A DNA stretch of 12,409 nt from an uncultured Micrococcales bacterium (GTDB lineage: Bacteria > Actinomycetota > Actinomycetes > Actinomycetales > Microbacteriaceae), in assembly GCA_913056225.1 (NCBI GenBank), contig CAJXMQ010000024.1, forward strand, positions 1-12,409, given 5' to 3'. Made by a program: the position numbers and the translations under genes. The notes below the pieces were generated by a model, which searched no databases, had not been told where the DNA came from, and saw only the letters and a program-made list of their open reading frames with translations. Shown piece by piece: positions 1 through 6,392 of the stretch; positions within the stretch are counted from its first letter, which is position 1; every line of letters begins with the position of its first letter.

Positions 1-954
1 CCCGAGAGGTCAATTCAACACTTACCCATTTCCATTTTCGCAACCGTTATGGGTCTCACCGGTTTTGCAATTGCGATCGAAAAACTTGAGCAGTATTGGA
101 ACCTGGGAACACTGATTTCCGATCCACTACTGGTCATAAGTGGAGTGCTGCTTGTTGTTTTGTCGATGTTGTATCTGACTAAGTTTGCTTTGTTTCCGCA
201 AGCTGTGATTGCCGAATTCAATCACCCAATCCGACTCAGCTTTTTCCCAACCATCACCATTTCGTTATTAGTGCTTGCAGTAGGTGTTCACCAGCGCCTT
301 CCAGAAATTGCCGTTTGGATGTGGTGGGTTGGAATCATCGGGCAATTGATTTTCACCCTCGCCATCCTCACCCGCTGGATGCACCGTGAAAGCTTTGTAA
401 CAGAGCAGTCAAACCCTGCGTGGTTTATCCCAATTGTTGGAAATGTGCTGGTTCCAGTAGCAGGTGTAAACCTTGGATTTGTGGAGGTCAGCTGGTTTTT
501 CTTCTCATTTTCGATTGTCTTGTGGCTACCAATGCTGGCAATCGTTCTAAACAGAATCTTTTTTCACCCTGCAATTCCCCAAAAGCTATGGCCTACCATG
601 TTTATTCTGATTGCCCCACCAGCCGTAGCTTTTTTGTCATGGATGCAGCTAAATGGTTCCCAGCTAGATTCTCTTGGCAGGATTTTTTACTACTTTGCGG
701 TATTCACAACCATCCTGCTTTTTGCACAAGGCAAGTACTTCGCCAGTGTTAAATTTGGGCTTCCATGGTGGGCCTACAGCTTCCCCATAGCTGCGGTCAC
801 CATTGCCAGCTTTTTATTCTCAGAGCTAACAGGTGGCATCTATTCACTGATTCTTGCTCATGTTCTGCTGGTCTTCCTGACGGGCCTAATTGCAACCCTT
901 GTTTATAAGACCACTAAGGCAGCTCTGAGCAACCAAATCTGTCAGCCAGAGTAA
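1..954 (+). CDS. SLAC1/TehA (TDT) family anion channel or transporter, 5'-truncated
   Basis: This is an integral membrane protein of the SLAC1/TDT family (voltage-independent anion channels and tellurite-resistance/dicarboxylate transporters). The reading frame is open from base 1. The residues before the first ATG at 49 (LPISIFATVMGLTGFAIA) match the usual first membrane helix of this family, so the true start lies left of the window and the ATG at 49 is internal. About nine or ten hydrophobic helices are visible in 317 residues. Family-like segments include NPAWFIPIVGNVLVPVAG (near residue 135) and the APPAVAF helix (near residue 205). It ends with TAA at 952-954. The substrate (nitrate, chloride, sulfite, carboxylate or other) cannot be read from the sequence. 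A candidate promoter begins 4 nt after the stop, so it is probably not cotranscribed with the next genes. Confidence 0.82.
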   Translation, partial: PERSIQHLPISIFATVMGLTGFAIAIEKLEQYWNLGTLISDPLLVISGVLLVVLSMLYLTKFALFPQAVIAEFNHPIRLSFFPTITISLLVLAVGVHQRLPEIAVWMWWVGIIGQLIFTLAILTRWMHRESFVTEQSNPAWFIPIVGNVLVPVAGVNLGFVEVSWFFFSFSIVLWLPMLAIVLNRIFFHPAIPQKLWPTMFILIAPPAVAFLSWMQLNGSQLDSLGRIFYYFAVFTTILLFAQGKYFASVKFGLPWWAYSFPIAAVTIASFLFSELTGGIYSLILAHVLLVFLTGLIATLVYKTTKAALSNQICQPE

Positions 955-958
955 TAAT

Positions 959-989
959 TTGACCACCAACCGGGGTGGTTGGCTATGCT
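959..989 (+). promoter_or_regulatory. Candidate promoter for the symporter operon
   Basis: A TTGACC -35-like hexamer (959-964) and a TATGCT -10-like hexamer (984-989) are separated by 19 nt, slightly longer than ideal. They would start transcription near 996, about 20 nt before the TTG start of the small membrane protein at 1016. The assignment rests only on consensus similarity. Confidence 0.35.
966..982. repeat. 6-bp inverted repeat between -35 and -10
   Basis: CCAACC (966-971) and GGTTGG (977-982) are perfect inverted copies around a 5-nt GGGGT centre. They lie wholly within the spacer of the candidate promoter. This could be an operator half-site pair, or a weak hairpin at the end of the preceding gene. 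No U-tract follows, so an intrinsic terminator is unlikely. Confidence 0.3.
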
Positions 990-1015
990 TAGGGAAAATC
1001 TCTTAGGCGGAAACG

Positions 1016-1222
1016 TTGAATTCTAAGCTCAAAACCAAGTCTGGATTCATTATTTGGTTCACTCTGCTGATCCTCAGCGTCTTGCTGGCAACCTTCATTC
1101 CCTACGGCATTTTGGGCACTCTCGATCCTTCATTGGCTGTCTTTGGTTTCTGGCTCGGCTTTGGCGTGGTGATTATTGGACTGATCGTGTGGGGAGTCAA
1201 AGACTGGAGGAACGGTCAGTGA
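1016..1222 (+). CDS. Small two-helix membrane protein, putative symporter small subunit
   Basis: A 68-residue protein with a short basic N-terminus and two hydrophobic helices (about residues 10-30 and 39-60), ending in a charged tail (VKDWRNGQ). It starts with TTG, preceded at 5-nt spacing by AGGCGG. Its TGA stop overlaps the GTG start of the sodium:solute symporter by 4 nt. Tiny two-helix proteins encoded just before SSS-family symporters are a known arrangement (DUF3311/DUF4212-like and YhdT-PanF pairs). I infer an accessory role in assembly or activity of the transporter. I cannot assign it to one named family from sequence alone. The ORF is real because of its composition, its ribosome site and the tight coupling. 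Confidence 0.72.
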   Translation: MNSKLKTKSGFIIWFTLLILSVLLATFIPYGILGTLDPSLAVFGFWLGFGVVIIGLIVWGVKDWRNGQ

Positions 1223-2697
1223 TATCAAGTGAGCTAGTTTGGCTGGCAATCGGTCTGTTTGCGCTTTTCGGAGTGGTCATCTCTCTGACCGCAACTAGGT
1301 CAAATAAGGGAACTGCCGAAGATTATTACCTGGCCGGAAGAAAAATTGGTCCGGTAGTTGCAGGTCTTAGTTATGCCGCAACCACTTACAGCGCTTTCAT
1401 GCTGGTGGTTCTTACCGGTCTCACTTATCGCGGTGGTATTGGTGCATTGGGATTTGAGCTTATTTATTTTGCAGGTCTTGGTCTATTGGTCATTTTTGCC
1501 CCCAGGTTTTATCTAGCGGCCAAGCGTTGGGGATTCATATCACCTGCTGAAATGATTGGTGCGAGATACGGCGATCGCAATGTCGCAAGGCTGATGGCCG
1601 TCATTGCCCTGGTTTTCCTCCTCCCCTACTGCACCACGCAGATGGCCGGAATTGGACTGCTGTTGAGTGGTGTTACCAATGGTGGTTTCACCCTTTTCCA
1701 AGCAGTTCTTGTTGGAGCGGTGTTGGCAATTTTCTGGACATTGTTTGCAGGTCTGCGCTCAGTTGCTTGGACCGATGCGATTCAAGCAGCAGTCATGATG
1801 GTTTCTGGTTTGTTGGCTGTGGGCTTTGCAATTGCCGCACTCGGAGGATTCCCAGGACTGATTGACAAGACTTTGGAAAACAATGCTGAGTGGCTAAGCC
1901 TGCCAGGACCTGGACTGTGGTCCATTGGAACCTTTATTGCTCTCTCGCTTCCATGGTTTTTCTTCACTATTTCAAACCCTCAGGTGAGCCAGAGGCTATT
2001 CATCATCAAAGACTTCAAGTCCATGAAAACAATGATTTTGTGGGTGATGGCTTTTGGTCTGATCTTCACCCAGGTTGCAGTTATTTGGGGATTTGCAGCC
2101 CTGCAGTTGCAGCCAGGATTGGAAAACACCTCAAATGCAACCCCTGCACTACTGGGTAGTGGTGTCATCCCCATTCCAGTTGCACTCATGCTGATTGTTG
2201 GAATCCTGGCCGCTGCCATTTCAACACTTGATTCCATCGCACTCACCATGGGGGCCATGGTCTCCAGAGACTTCCTGGGTAAGAAAACTGCCTCCGCAAC
2301 CGATCGCACGCAAATCACTGTGGGGCGTGTTGTTGTTGTGATTGTGATTGTTTTCGCAAGTTTCTTCGCTTTGCAAACAGCAACCATTGTCGATCAACTT
2401 GCGTCACTCTCGGCAGCTGGCTTGATGGTTACTGTTCCAAGCATTGTTGGCGCCTTCTTCTGGTCAAGAGCCACCAGCTGGGGAGCCTTGGCATCACTAC
2501 TTGGTGGTTCGGTAACAGCAATTTGGATGGCGCTGATTCAGGGTGTGAGCGTATTTGACCCAGTCTTGGCTGTCACCGTGGCAACCGTCACTGTCGCTCT
2601 GTTTGTGGTTGTCAGTTTGGTCACCAAGCCTCGAGCAGAGGCGCTGGATTTCAAAGCCGAATTGAAAGCACCCCTGAAAAACAGTGGTGCCTGGTAA
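1219..2697 (+). CDS. Sodium:solute symporter (SSS family)
   Basis: A 492-residue secondary transporter of the SSS family, expected to couple Na+ entry to uptake of an organic solute across the inner membrane. The GTG at 1219 is chosen because GGAGG lies 8 nt upstream and residue 2 onward begins the first helix; in-frame starts further upstream would overlap the small membrane gene. Family landmarks are EDYYLAGRK (34-42), SYAATTYSAF near the unwound first core helix (51-60), GLRSVAWTDAIQ (178-189), ISNPQVSQRLF (251-261), and STLDS (335-339), which in characterised members contributes Ser/Thr oxygen ligands to the Na2 site. About 13 helices are expected. The substrate is unknown; pairing with a small subunit recalls monocarboxylate and pantothenate carriers, but this is only suggestive. 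Confidence 0.88.
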   Translation: MISSELVWLAIGLFALFGVVISLTATRSNKGTAEDYYLAGRKIGPVVAGLSYAATTYSAFMLVVLTGLTYRGGIGALGFELIYFAGLGLLVIFAPRFYLAAKRWGFISPAEMIGARYGDRNVARLMAVIALVFLLPYCTTQMAGIGLLLSGVTNGGFTLFQAVLVGAVLAIFWTLFAGLRSVAWTDAIQAAVMMVSGLLAVGFAIAALGGFPGLIDKTLENNAEWLSLPGPGLWSIGTFIALSLPWFFFTISNPQVSQRLFIIKDFKSMKTMILWVMAFGLIFTQVAVIWGFAALQLQPGLENTSNATPALLGSGVIPIPVALMLIVGILAAAISTLDSIALTMGAMVSRDFLGKKTASATDRTQITVGRVVVVIVIVFASFFALQTATIVDQLASLSAAGLMVTVPSIVGAFFWSRATSWGALASLLGGSVTAIWMALIQGVSVFDPVLAVTVATVTVALFVVVSLVTKPRAEALDFKAELKAPLKNSGAW

Positions 2698-2747
2698 TTA
2701 TTAGCAATAACCAAACTTGTAAAACTACAGTGACTTAGTTTTTACCC

Positions 2748-3236
2748 ATGACAATTACAGACAAGTATTTAGAAAACAATAAAGCTTACGCAGCCAATTT
2801 TTCTGGCCCATTACCTTTGCCTCCAAGCAATAAAATCGCAGTCTTAGCATGCATGGATGCACGGCTAAACGTTTATGGGGCTTTGGGTATTCAAGAGGGA
2901 GAGTCCCACGTTATTCGCAATGCCGGTGGCGTTGTCACAGACGACGAAATCCGCTCACTAGCAATCAGTCAAAGACTGTTGGGGACCGAGGAGATTGTCC
3001 TGATCCACCACACTGACTGCGGAATGCTCACCTTCACTGATGATGAGTTCAAGGCAAGCATCCAAGACGAGACCGGCATCAAGCCCGAGTGGGCAGCGGA
3101 ATCATTCAATGATTTAGAGACAGATGTTAGACAATCAGTTGCCCGAATCAAGGCAAGCCCGTTCATCCCCAAAAAAGAAAACATCAGGGGCTTCATCTTT
3201 GATGTTGCAACTGGCCAGCTAAACGAAGTTAGTTAA
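2748..3236 (+). CDS. Beta-carbonic anhydrase (Rv1284-like)
   Basis: A 162-residue cytoplasmic zinc enzyme that interconverts CO2 and bicarbonate. The zinc site is complete: Cys35 in ACMDAR, His88 and Cys91 in HHTDCGM, with the Asp37-Arg39 dyad that gates the fourth ligand. Length and ligand numbering match the short mycobacterial beta enzyme Rv1284. IRNAGGVVTDD (56-66) is the family's second signature. The enzyme should be a dimer or tetramer. There is no Shine-Dalgarno site before the ATG. A TAGTTT -10-like hexamer at 2736-2741 lies 6 nt upstream, so a leaderless transcript is possible. The DM13 gene begins 3 nt after the stop, which implies cotranscription. Confidence 0.93.
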   Translation: MTITDKYLENNKAYAANFSGPLPLPPSNKIAVLACMDARLNVYGALGIQEGESHVIRNAGGVVTDDEIRSLAISQRLLGTEEIVLIHHTDCGMLTFTDDEFKASIQDETGIKPEWAAESFNDLETDVRQSVARIKASPFIPKKENIRGFIFDVATGQLNEVS

Positions 3237-3239
3237 CAA

Positions 3240-3803
3240 GTGAAAGCGTCCTCTCGATTGGCCATTGTTGCAGCAGCAATGATGGCAATCGGGGGCGCTT
3301 TTTATTTTGAACCTTGGACGCTTTTCACATCAAGTAGCGTCAACGAGTCGCTTCCTGAAATCAGCACCTCGGAAGAGCAGGTGGTTGCACCTCCCGTTGA
3401 GAGCGAACCCATCGATTCCTCGCAGGAAGAAATCGAACCCGAAATCGCATACCCCATCACACTAGCCAGCGGGGATCTGATATCCCATGAGCATGAAACC
3501 TCCGGACAGGTCTTATTGCTGGAGCTTGAGGATGGTTCAAGAATTCTTAGAATCGAAGACTTGGACACCAGCGATGGGCCCAAACTTGAGGTTTGGTTAG
3601 CCGATGCCCCTGTCATTGAAGGTTTTGAAGGTTGGTTTGTATTTGATGATGGCCAGTACCAAAATCTTGGTGACCTGAAAGCCACCCAGGGAAATCAAAA
3701 TTACGAAATACCTGAGGGGCTTGATTTAGACCAGTACAGCTCAGTCTCAATCTGGTGCTCCAGGTTCGCTGTCTCCTTTGGAGCAGCAGAACTTAGAACA
3801 TAA
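3240..3803 (+). CDS. Membrane-anchored DM13 domain protein
   Basis: A 187-residue protein with an N-terminal signal anchor (about residues 6-23), a Ser/Glu/Pro-rich linker (30-70) and a DM13 domain (about 76-186) facing the cell exterior. Recognisable DM13 features are the His-containing start (ISHEHETSGQV), the central DGPKLEVWLA-type strand (112-121), and the C-terminal SVSIWCSRFAVSFGAAEL, which holds the near-invariant cysteine (Cys173). DM13 domains have been proposed to act in extracellular redox or heme-linked electron transfer; function is not proven for bacterial members. The protein has a single cysteine, so no internal disulfide is possible. The start is GTG, directly after the carbonic anhydrase stop. 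The TAA (3801-3803) lies one nucleotide from the 3' end of the oppositely oriented tmRNA. Confidence 0.82.
   Translation: MKASSRLAIVAAAMMAIGGAFYFEPWTLFTSSSVNESLPEISTSEEQVVAPPVESEPIDSSQEEIEPEIAYPITLASGDLISHEHETSGQVLLLELEDGSRILRIEDLDTSDGPKLEVWLADAPVIEGFEGWFVFDDGQYQNLGDLKATQGNQNYEIPEGLDLDQYSSVSIWCSRFAVSFGAAELRT
3768..3787. other. Bulged hairpin inside the DM13 3' end, possible bidirectional pause or terminator
   Basis: GCTG-T-CTCC TTT GGAG-CAGC can fold as an 8-bp stem with one bulge, on either strand. On the minus strand it lies just past the tmRNA 3' end and is the only stem-loop seen there. No U-tract follows in either direction, so its role as a terminator is doubtful. Confidence 0.2.
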
Positions 3804-3804
3804 G

Positions 3805-4173
3805 TGGAGATGGGGGGAATTGAACCCCCGTCCACGGCAGCGATTGTGGAGATTCTACGGGCGTAGCTTCAATAGACGTTTTCTCGGCCCCTGCATTTGT
3901 CTGAAGCAACTATGCAGACAGGCCCAGCCCAGGTAAAAAGTCCCGGATAGCACCTAGGCGCTACCATCCAGCTAGATTCCTAAATGGCGTCTAGGTCTGG
4001 GGCGGAATCGAACCCAGTTAGACGGACTTCGGGGCTAGCTTAAGCAGCTAGGGCGAAGTCGGCGCGCTTTGTATTGGCACCTATAGTTTTTGCAGAGGGC
4101 GTTAACGAGATAACTCTGCATCCTCGACCCGCTTCATCCACGCACTACTACAGTGTCGAAACCGATCATCCCC
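3805..4173 (-). ncRNA. ssrA: tmRNA (one-piece, 369 nt)
   Basis: Transfer-messenger RNA rescues stalled ribosomes together with SmpB. The 5' end (GGGGAUG, 4173-4167) pairs with CAUCUCC near the 3' end to make a 7-bp acceptor stem with one G-U pair. The T-arm is GGGGG-UUCAAUU-CCCCC, and the discriminator A is at 3805. The next encoded bases (3804-3802) read CTT rather than CCA, so the CCA tail must be added by nucleotidyltransferase. The 5' region continues as AUCGGUUUCGACACUG, typical of tmRNA. The mRNA-like part encodes a tag ending ALAA-stop. It follows smpB by 40 nt, and a GATAAC -10-like element sits 7 nt upstream of the 5' end. It is not the permuted two-piece type. Confidence 0.95.
4040..4078 (-). 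other. tmRNA tag reading frame (ANTKRADFALAA)
   Basis: The tag frame runs GCC AAT ACA AAG CGC GCC and onward to GCT GCT TAA, giving a 12-residue tag with the protease-recognised LAA end. The GCC resume codon is chosen because UAGGU directly precedes it, matching the UAGUC that precedes the E. coli resume codon at the positions critical for frame choice (U at -5, A at -4, G at -3). The frame is also open 5 codons further upstream from a GCA, which would give a 17-residue tag, but that GCA lacks this context. Confidence 0.8.
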
Positions 4174-4180
4174 ATGTTTA

Positions 4181-4186
4181 GTTATC
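4181..4186 (-). promoter_or_regulatory. Candidate -10 element of ssrA
   Basis: On the minus strand GATAAC lies 7 nt upstream of the mature tmRNA 5' end (4173). No convincing -35 hexamer is seen at the proper distance. This suggests that ssrA can be transcribed separately from smpB. Confidence 0.4.
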
Positions 4187-4190
4187 AAAT

Positions 4191-4204
4191 CTGCCGCAAG
4201 GCAG
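4191..4204 (-). other. Hairpin between smpB and ssrA
   Basis: CTGCC-TTGC-GGCAG forms a perfect 5-bp GC-rich stem 9 nt after the smpB stop. It is followed on the minus strand by ATTTGATAAC, which is not a real U-tract. It may be a weak terminator, an RNA-processing site for a smpB-ssrA precursor, or simply part of the ssrA promoter spacer. Confidence 0.35.
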
Positions 4205-4213
4205 TATTGCAGT

Positions 4214-4687
4214 TTACCACTCTTTGCCCTTGGTGGCCATAGCTCTGTCGGCTTCACGCTTGTCCTGCTTTTCTTTCAGGGTCTGACGCTTGTCATATTC
4301 CTTTTTGCCTCGGGCCAATGCAATTTCAACTTTTGCTCTTCCGTCTTTGAAATAAAGCTTCAATGGAACCAGGGTGTAGCCGGTTTCTTTGACTTTGCCG
4401 GTGAGCTTGTTGATCTCCATCCGGTTTAGCAGGAGTTTTCTCTTTCTCCTGGTTGAGTGATTGGTCCAAGAGCCCTCTGTGAATTCTGGGATGTGCACGT
4501 TTTCTAACCATGCCTCACCGTTTTCAATGGCCGCGTAACCATCCACCAATGAAGCCCTGCCAGCTCTCAAGGACTTAACTTCTGTTCCGGTCAGCACAAG
4601 CCCAGCCTCGTAGACATCATCAATGTGATAGTCGTAACGAGCCTTACGATTGGTTGCGACTATTGCTTCGCCGCGCTCCCTAGGCAT
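4214..4687 (-). CDS. smpB: SsrA-binding protein SmpB
   Basis: A 157-residue RNA-binding protein that binds the tRNA-like domain of tmRNA and fills the empty A site of stalled ribosomes. It shows the full SmpB layout: N-terminal NRKARYDYHI, the OB-fold segment GLVLTGTEVKSLRAGRASL (29-47), the central GYTLVPLKLYFKDGRAKVEIALARGKK region (103-129, interrupted here only for description), and the basic C-terminal tail KEYDKRQTLKEKQDKRE, which becomes helical in the mRNA channel. The ATG at 4687 has AGGAG at 6-nt spacing. The gene starts 12 nt after the ftsX stop, consistent with an ftsE-ftsX-smpB operon, and its RNA partner ssrA is immediately downstream. Confidence 0.97.
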   Translation of the reverse strand: MPRERGEAIVATNRKARYDYHIDDVYEAGLVLTGTEVKSLRAGRASLVDGYAAIENGEAWLENVHIPEFTEGSWTNHSTRRKRKLLLNRMEINKLTGKVKETGYTLVPLKLYFKDGRAKVEIALARGKKEYDKRQTLKEKQDKREADRAMATKGKEW

Positions 4688-4699
4688 GTTTTCTCCTGG

Positions 4700-5614
4700 T
4701 TAGACCTTTAGATATCGACGAATTGCAACAGAACTCGCCAGAGCTGACAGGATAACACCGCCAAGAATCAACCAGGGAACAACTGTGAGCGCCTGCTGGG
4801 CACCAACAAATGACGTGAAGGGCAATCTCACCGCTAAGAAGTCTTGAACTAGCAATTCCACCGCTGCATAAACAGCGATGGCGCTGAGCACTGCACCCAG
4901 GGTCGCAGCAATTACACCTTCCAGGACAAACGGGAATCTAATGGAGAAATTGCTTGCTCCAACCAGCCTCATAATTGCTATTTCTCTTCTTCTTGAGAAA
5001 GCGCTCAATCTGATTGTGGTGCTGATCAGCAGAAGTGCGCTGGCAAGCATCACGCCCGCCACAGCTGCTGCGGTGATAGAACCTGCATTTAGAAAACTAA
5101 AAATTGAATCTAGATAGCCCCGCTGGTCTCTCACCTGCTCGACGCCAGCTGCTCCGCTGAAACTTTCGGTGATGATCGCACTCTGTTCAGGGTTTGTCAG
5201 ATTCACCCAAAAAGCCTCGTTTAGCTGTTCGGGTGTCACGTAACTTGCAACGGTACTGTCCGCAAATTCCTCACTGAATTTTTCGTATGCCTGCTCGTGA
5301 GTTTCAAAATAATACTGATCGATGTAGGGAGCCAGAACCGTCGATGTCAGCTGAGCATCTACTGCTGCTATTTCAGCCTCGCTAGCCTCACCGGTTGGAC
5401 AGGCGGCCGCTGGTGAAACATCTGTACACATATAAACAGCGACCTGTGCGCGGTCATACCAGTAGTTTTTCATTTCGTTAATCTGCAATTGCAGCAATGC
5501 TGCAATGCCAACAAAACTCAGAGAGATAAAGGTCACCAAGATGATTGAGATGACCATCGAAACATTGCTTCGAATTCCGGCCCAAGATTCACTCAGGGCA
5601 AATAAAACCTTCAT
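4700..5614 (-). CDS. ftsX: Cell division ABC transporter membrane subunit FtsX
   Basis: A 304-residue permease-like subunit that links the cytoplasmic ATPase FtsE to periplasmic activation of peptidoglycan hydrolases at the division site. It has the FtsX topology: one helix near residues 18-42, a large extracellular domain (about 43-175), then three helices near 178-200, 225-252 and 275-296. The coupling segment FSRRREIAIMRLVGAS (about 206-221) is typical. The extracellular domain holds two cysteines (63 and 72), possibly a disulfide. The ATG shares one base with the ftsE TGA, and GGAGG lies about 6 nt upstream, so translation is coupled to ftsE. In actinobacteria the hydrolase partner is usually an RipC-type NlpC/P60 protein; none is in this window. 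Confidence 0.95.
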   Translation of the reverse strand: MKVLFALSESWAGIRSNVSMVISIILVTFISLSFVGIAALLQLQINEMKNYWYDRAQVAVYMCTDVSPAAACPTGEASEAEIAAVDAQLTSTVLAPYIDQYYFETHEQAYEKFSEEFADSTVASYVTPEQLNEAFWVNLTNPEQSAIITESFSGAAGVEQVRDQRGYLDSIFSFLNAGSITAAAVAGVMLASALLLISTTIRLSAFSRRREIAIMRLVGASNFSIRFPFVLEGVIAATLGAVLSAIAVYAAVELLVQDFLAVRLPFTSFVGAQQALTVVPWLILGGVILSALASSVAIRRYLKV

Positions 5615-6333
5615 CAGAATTCCTCCGACTTGGGCAATTCACCCGTGTTCACATCACGGTATCCGGCAGCTGCCGCGTCTCTAACAATCTCTCCATTTTT
5701 CAACTCGATTACTCGCTTTTGTAATCGGTCAACGATCCCGCGGTCATGAGTTGCCATCAGCACAGTCGTTCCGCCCAGATTGATTCTTTGCAATAAATCC
5801 ATGATTTCGCCTGAGGTTTTAGGGTCTAAGTTTCCTGTTGGCTCATCCGCCAGCAAAATGTCAGGCTTATTCACAATTGCTCTAGCAAGCGCAACTCGTT
5901 GCTGCTCTCCACCAGATAGTTCACTCGGCATGCGCTTTGCTTTTTCGCTCAGCCCAACAAGGCTCAGCACGTCTGGCACAGCGGTTTCAATGAAGGCGCG
6001 CGGTTTGCCAATCACCTTTGATGAGTAGGCGACGTTTTCATAAACATTTTTCTGGGGCAGCAGTCTGAAATCTTGAAAAACCACGCCTAGGCGCCTTCTA
6101 AAAATTGGGACTCGGCGACTCGCAAGATTGATGAGATCTTCGCCCAAGACGTGAATAGAGCCAGTCGTTGGAACATCTTCACGCAAGACCATGCGCATCA
6201 GTGTTGACTTGCCAGAGCCGCTGGCGCCAACGAGAAATACAAACTCTCCACGCTCAACCTGCAGGGACACGGATTTCAAAGCTGGTTCATCTGAACCTTT
6301 ATAAGTCTTAACGGCCTGCTGGATGGTAATCAT
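5614..6333 (-). CDS. ftsE: Cell division ATP-binding protein FtsE
   Basis: A 239-residue ABC ATPase that powers FtsX in cell-wall remodelling at the septum. All nucleotide-binding motifs are intact: Walker A GASGSGKS (36-43), Q-loop Gln87 in FQDFRLLP, signature LSGGEQQR (139-146), Walker B ILLADEPTG (159-167) with catalytic Glu164, D-loop NLD (168-170) and H-loop His196. The N-terminus (MITIQQAVKTY) and the compact length fit FtsE rather than an importer ATPase. The ATG at 6333 has no strong ribosome-binding site. A 59-bp gap separates it from prfB upstream, containing the 10-bp palindrome CCCTGCAGGG and an AT-rich stretch in which a separate promoter could lie, but no clear -35/-10 pair is seen. 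Confidence 0.96.
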   Translation of the reverse strand: MITIQQAVKTYKGSDEPALKSVSLQVERGEFVFLVGASGSGKSTLMRMVLREDVPTTGSIHVLGEDLINLASRRVPIFRRRLGVVFQDFRLLPQKNVYENVAYSSKVIGKPRAFIETAVPDVLSLVGLSEKAKRMPSELSGGEQQRVALARAIVNKPDILLADEPTGNLDPKTSGEIMDLLQRINLGGTTVLMATHDRGIVDRLQKRVIELKNGEIVRDAAAAGYRDVNTGELPKSEEF

Positions 6334-6392
6334 TGTTTTGCAAGCCTATTTTTTAGATGATAGAAAACCCTGCAGGGCAGTGGAGTGTTGCT

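Noticed and set aside
420..752. 110-residue ORF inside the SLAC1-like gene
   Set aside because: It is a frame shadow of a well-supported membrane protein gene and has no domain-like composition.
1054..1218. N-terminal extension of the symporter frame
   Set aside because: These 55 residues overlap the small membrane gene in another frame, are polar and unlike any SSS N-terminus, and the GTG at 1219 has a good ribosome site.
1980..2387. 135-residue antisense ORF in the symporter
   Set aside because: It mirrors the codon structure of the real gene, has no ribosome site, and shows low-complexity Thr/Ala content.
3994..4016. tRNA T-arm-like sequence (GGTTCGATTCC on the minus strand)
   Set aside because: It lies inside the tmRNA pseudoknot region, with no complete tRNA cloverleaf around it.
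6369..6378. CCCTGCAGGG palindrome between prfB and ftsE
   Set aside because: As RNA it allows only a 3-bp stem, with no real U-tract, so it is not a convincing terminator; a chance palindrome is adequate.
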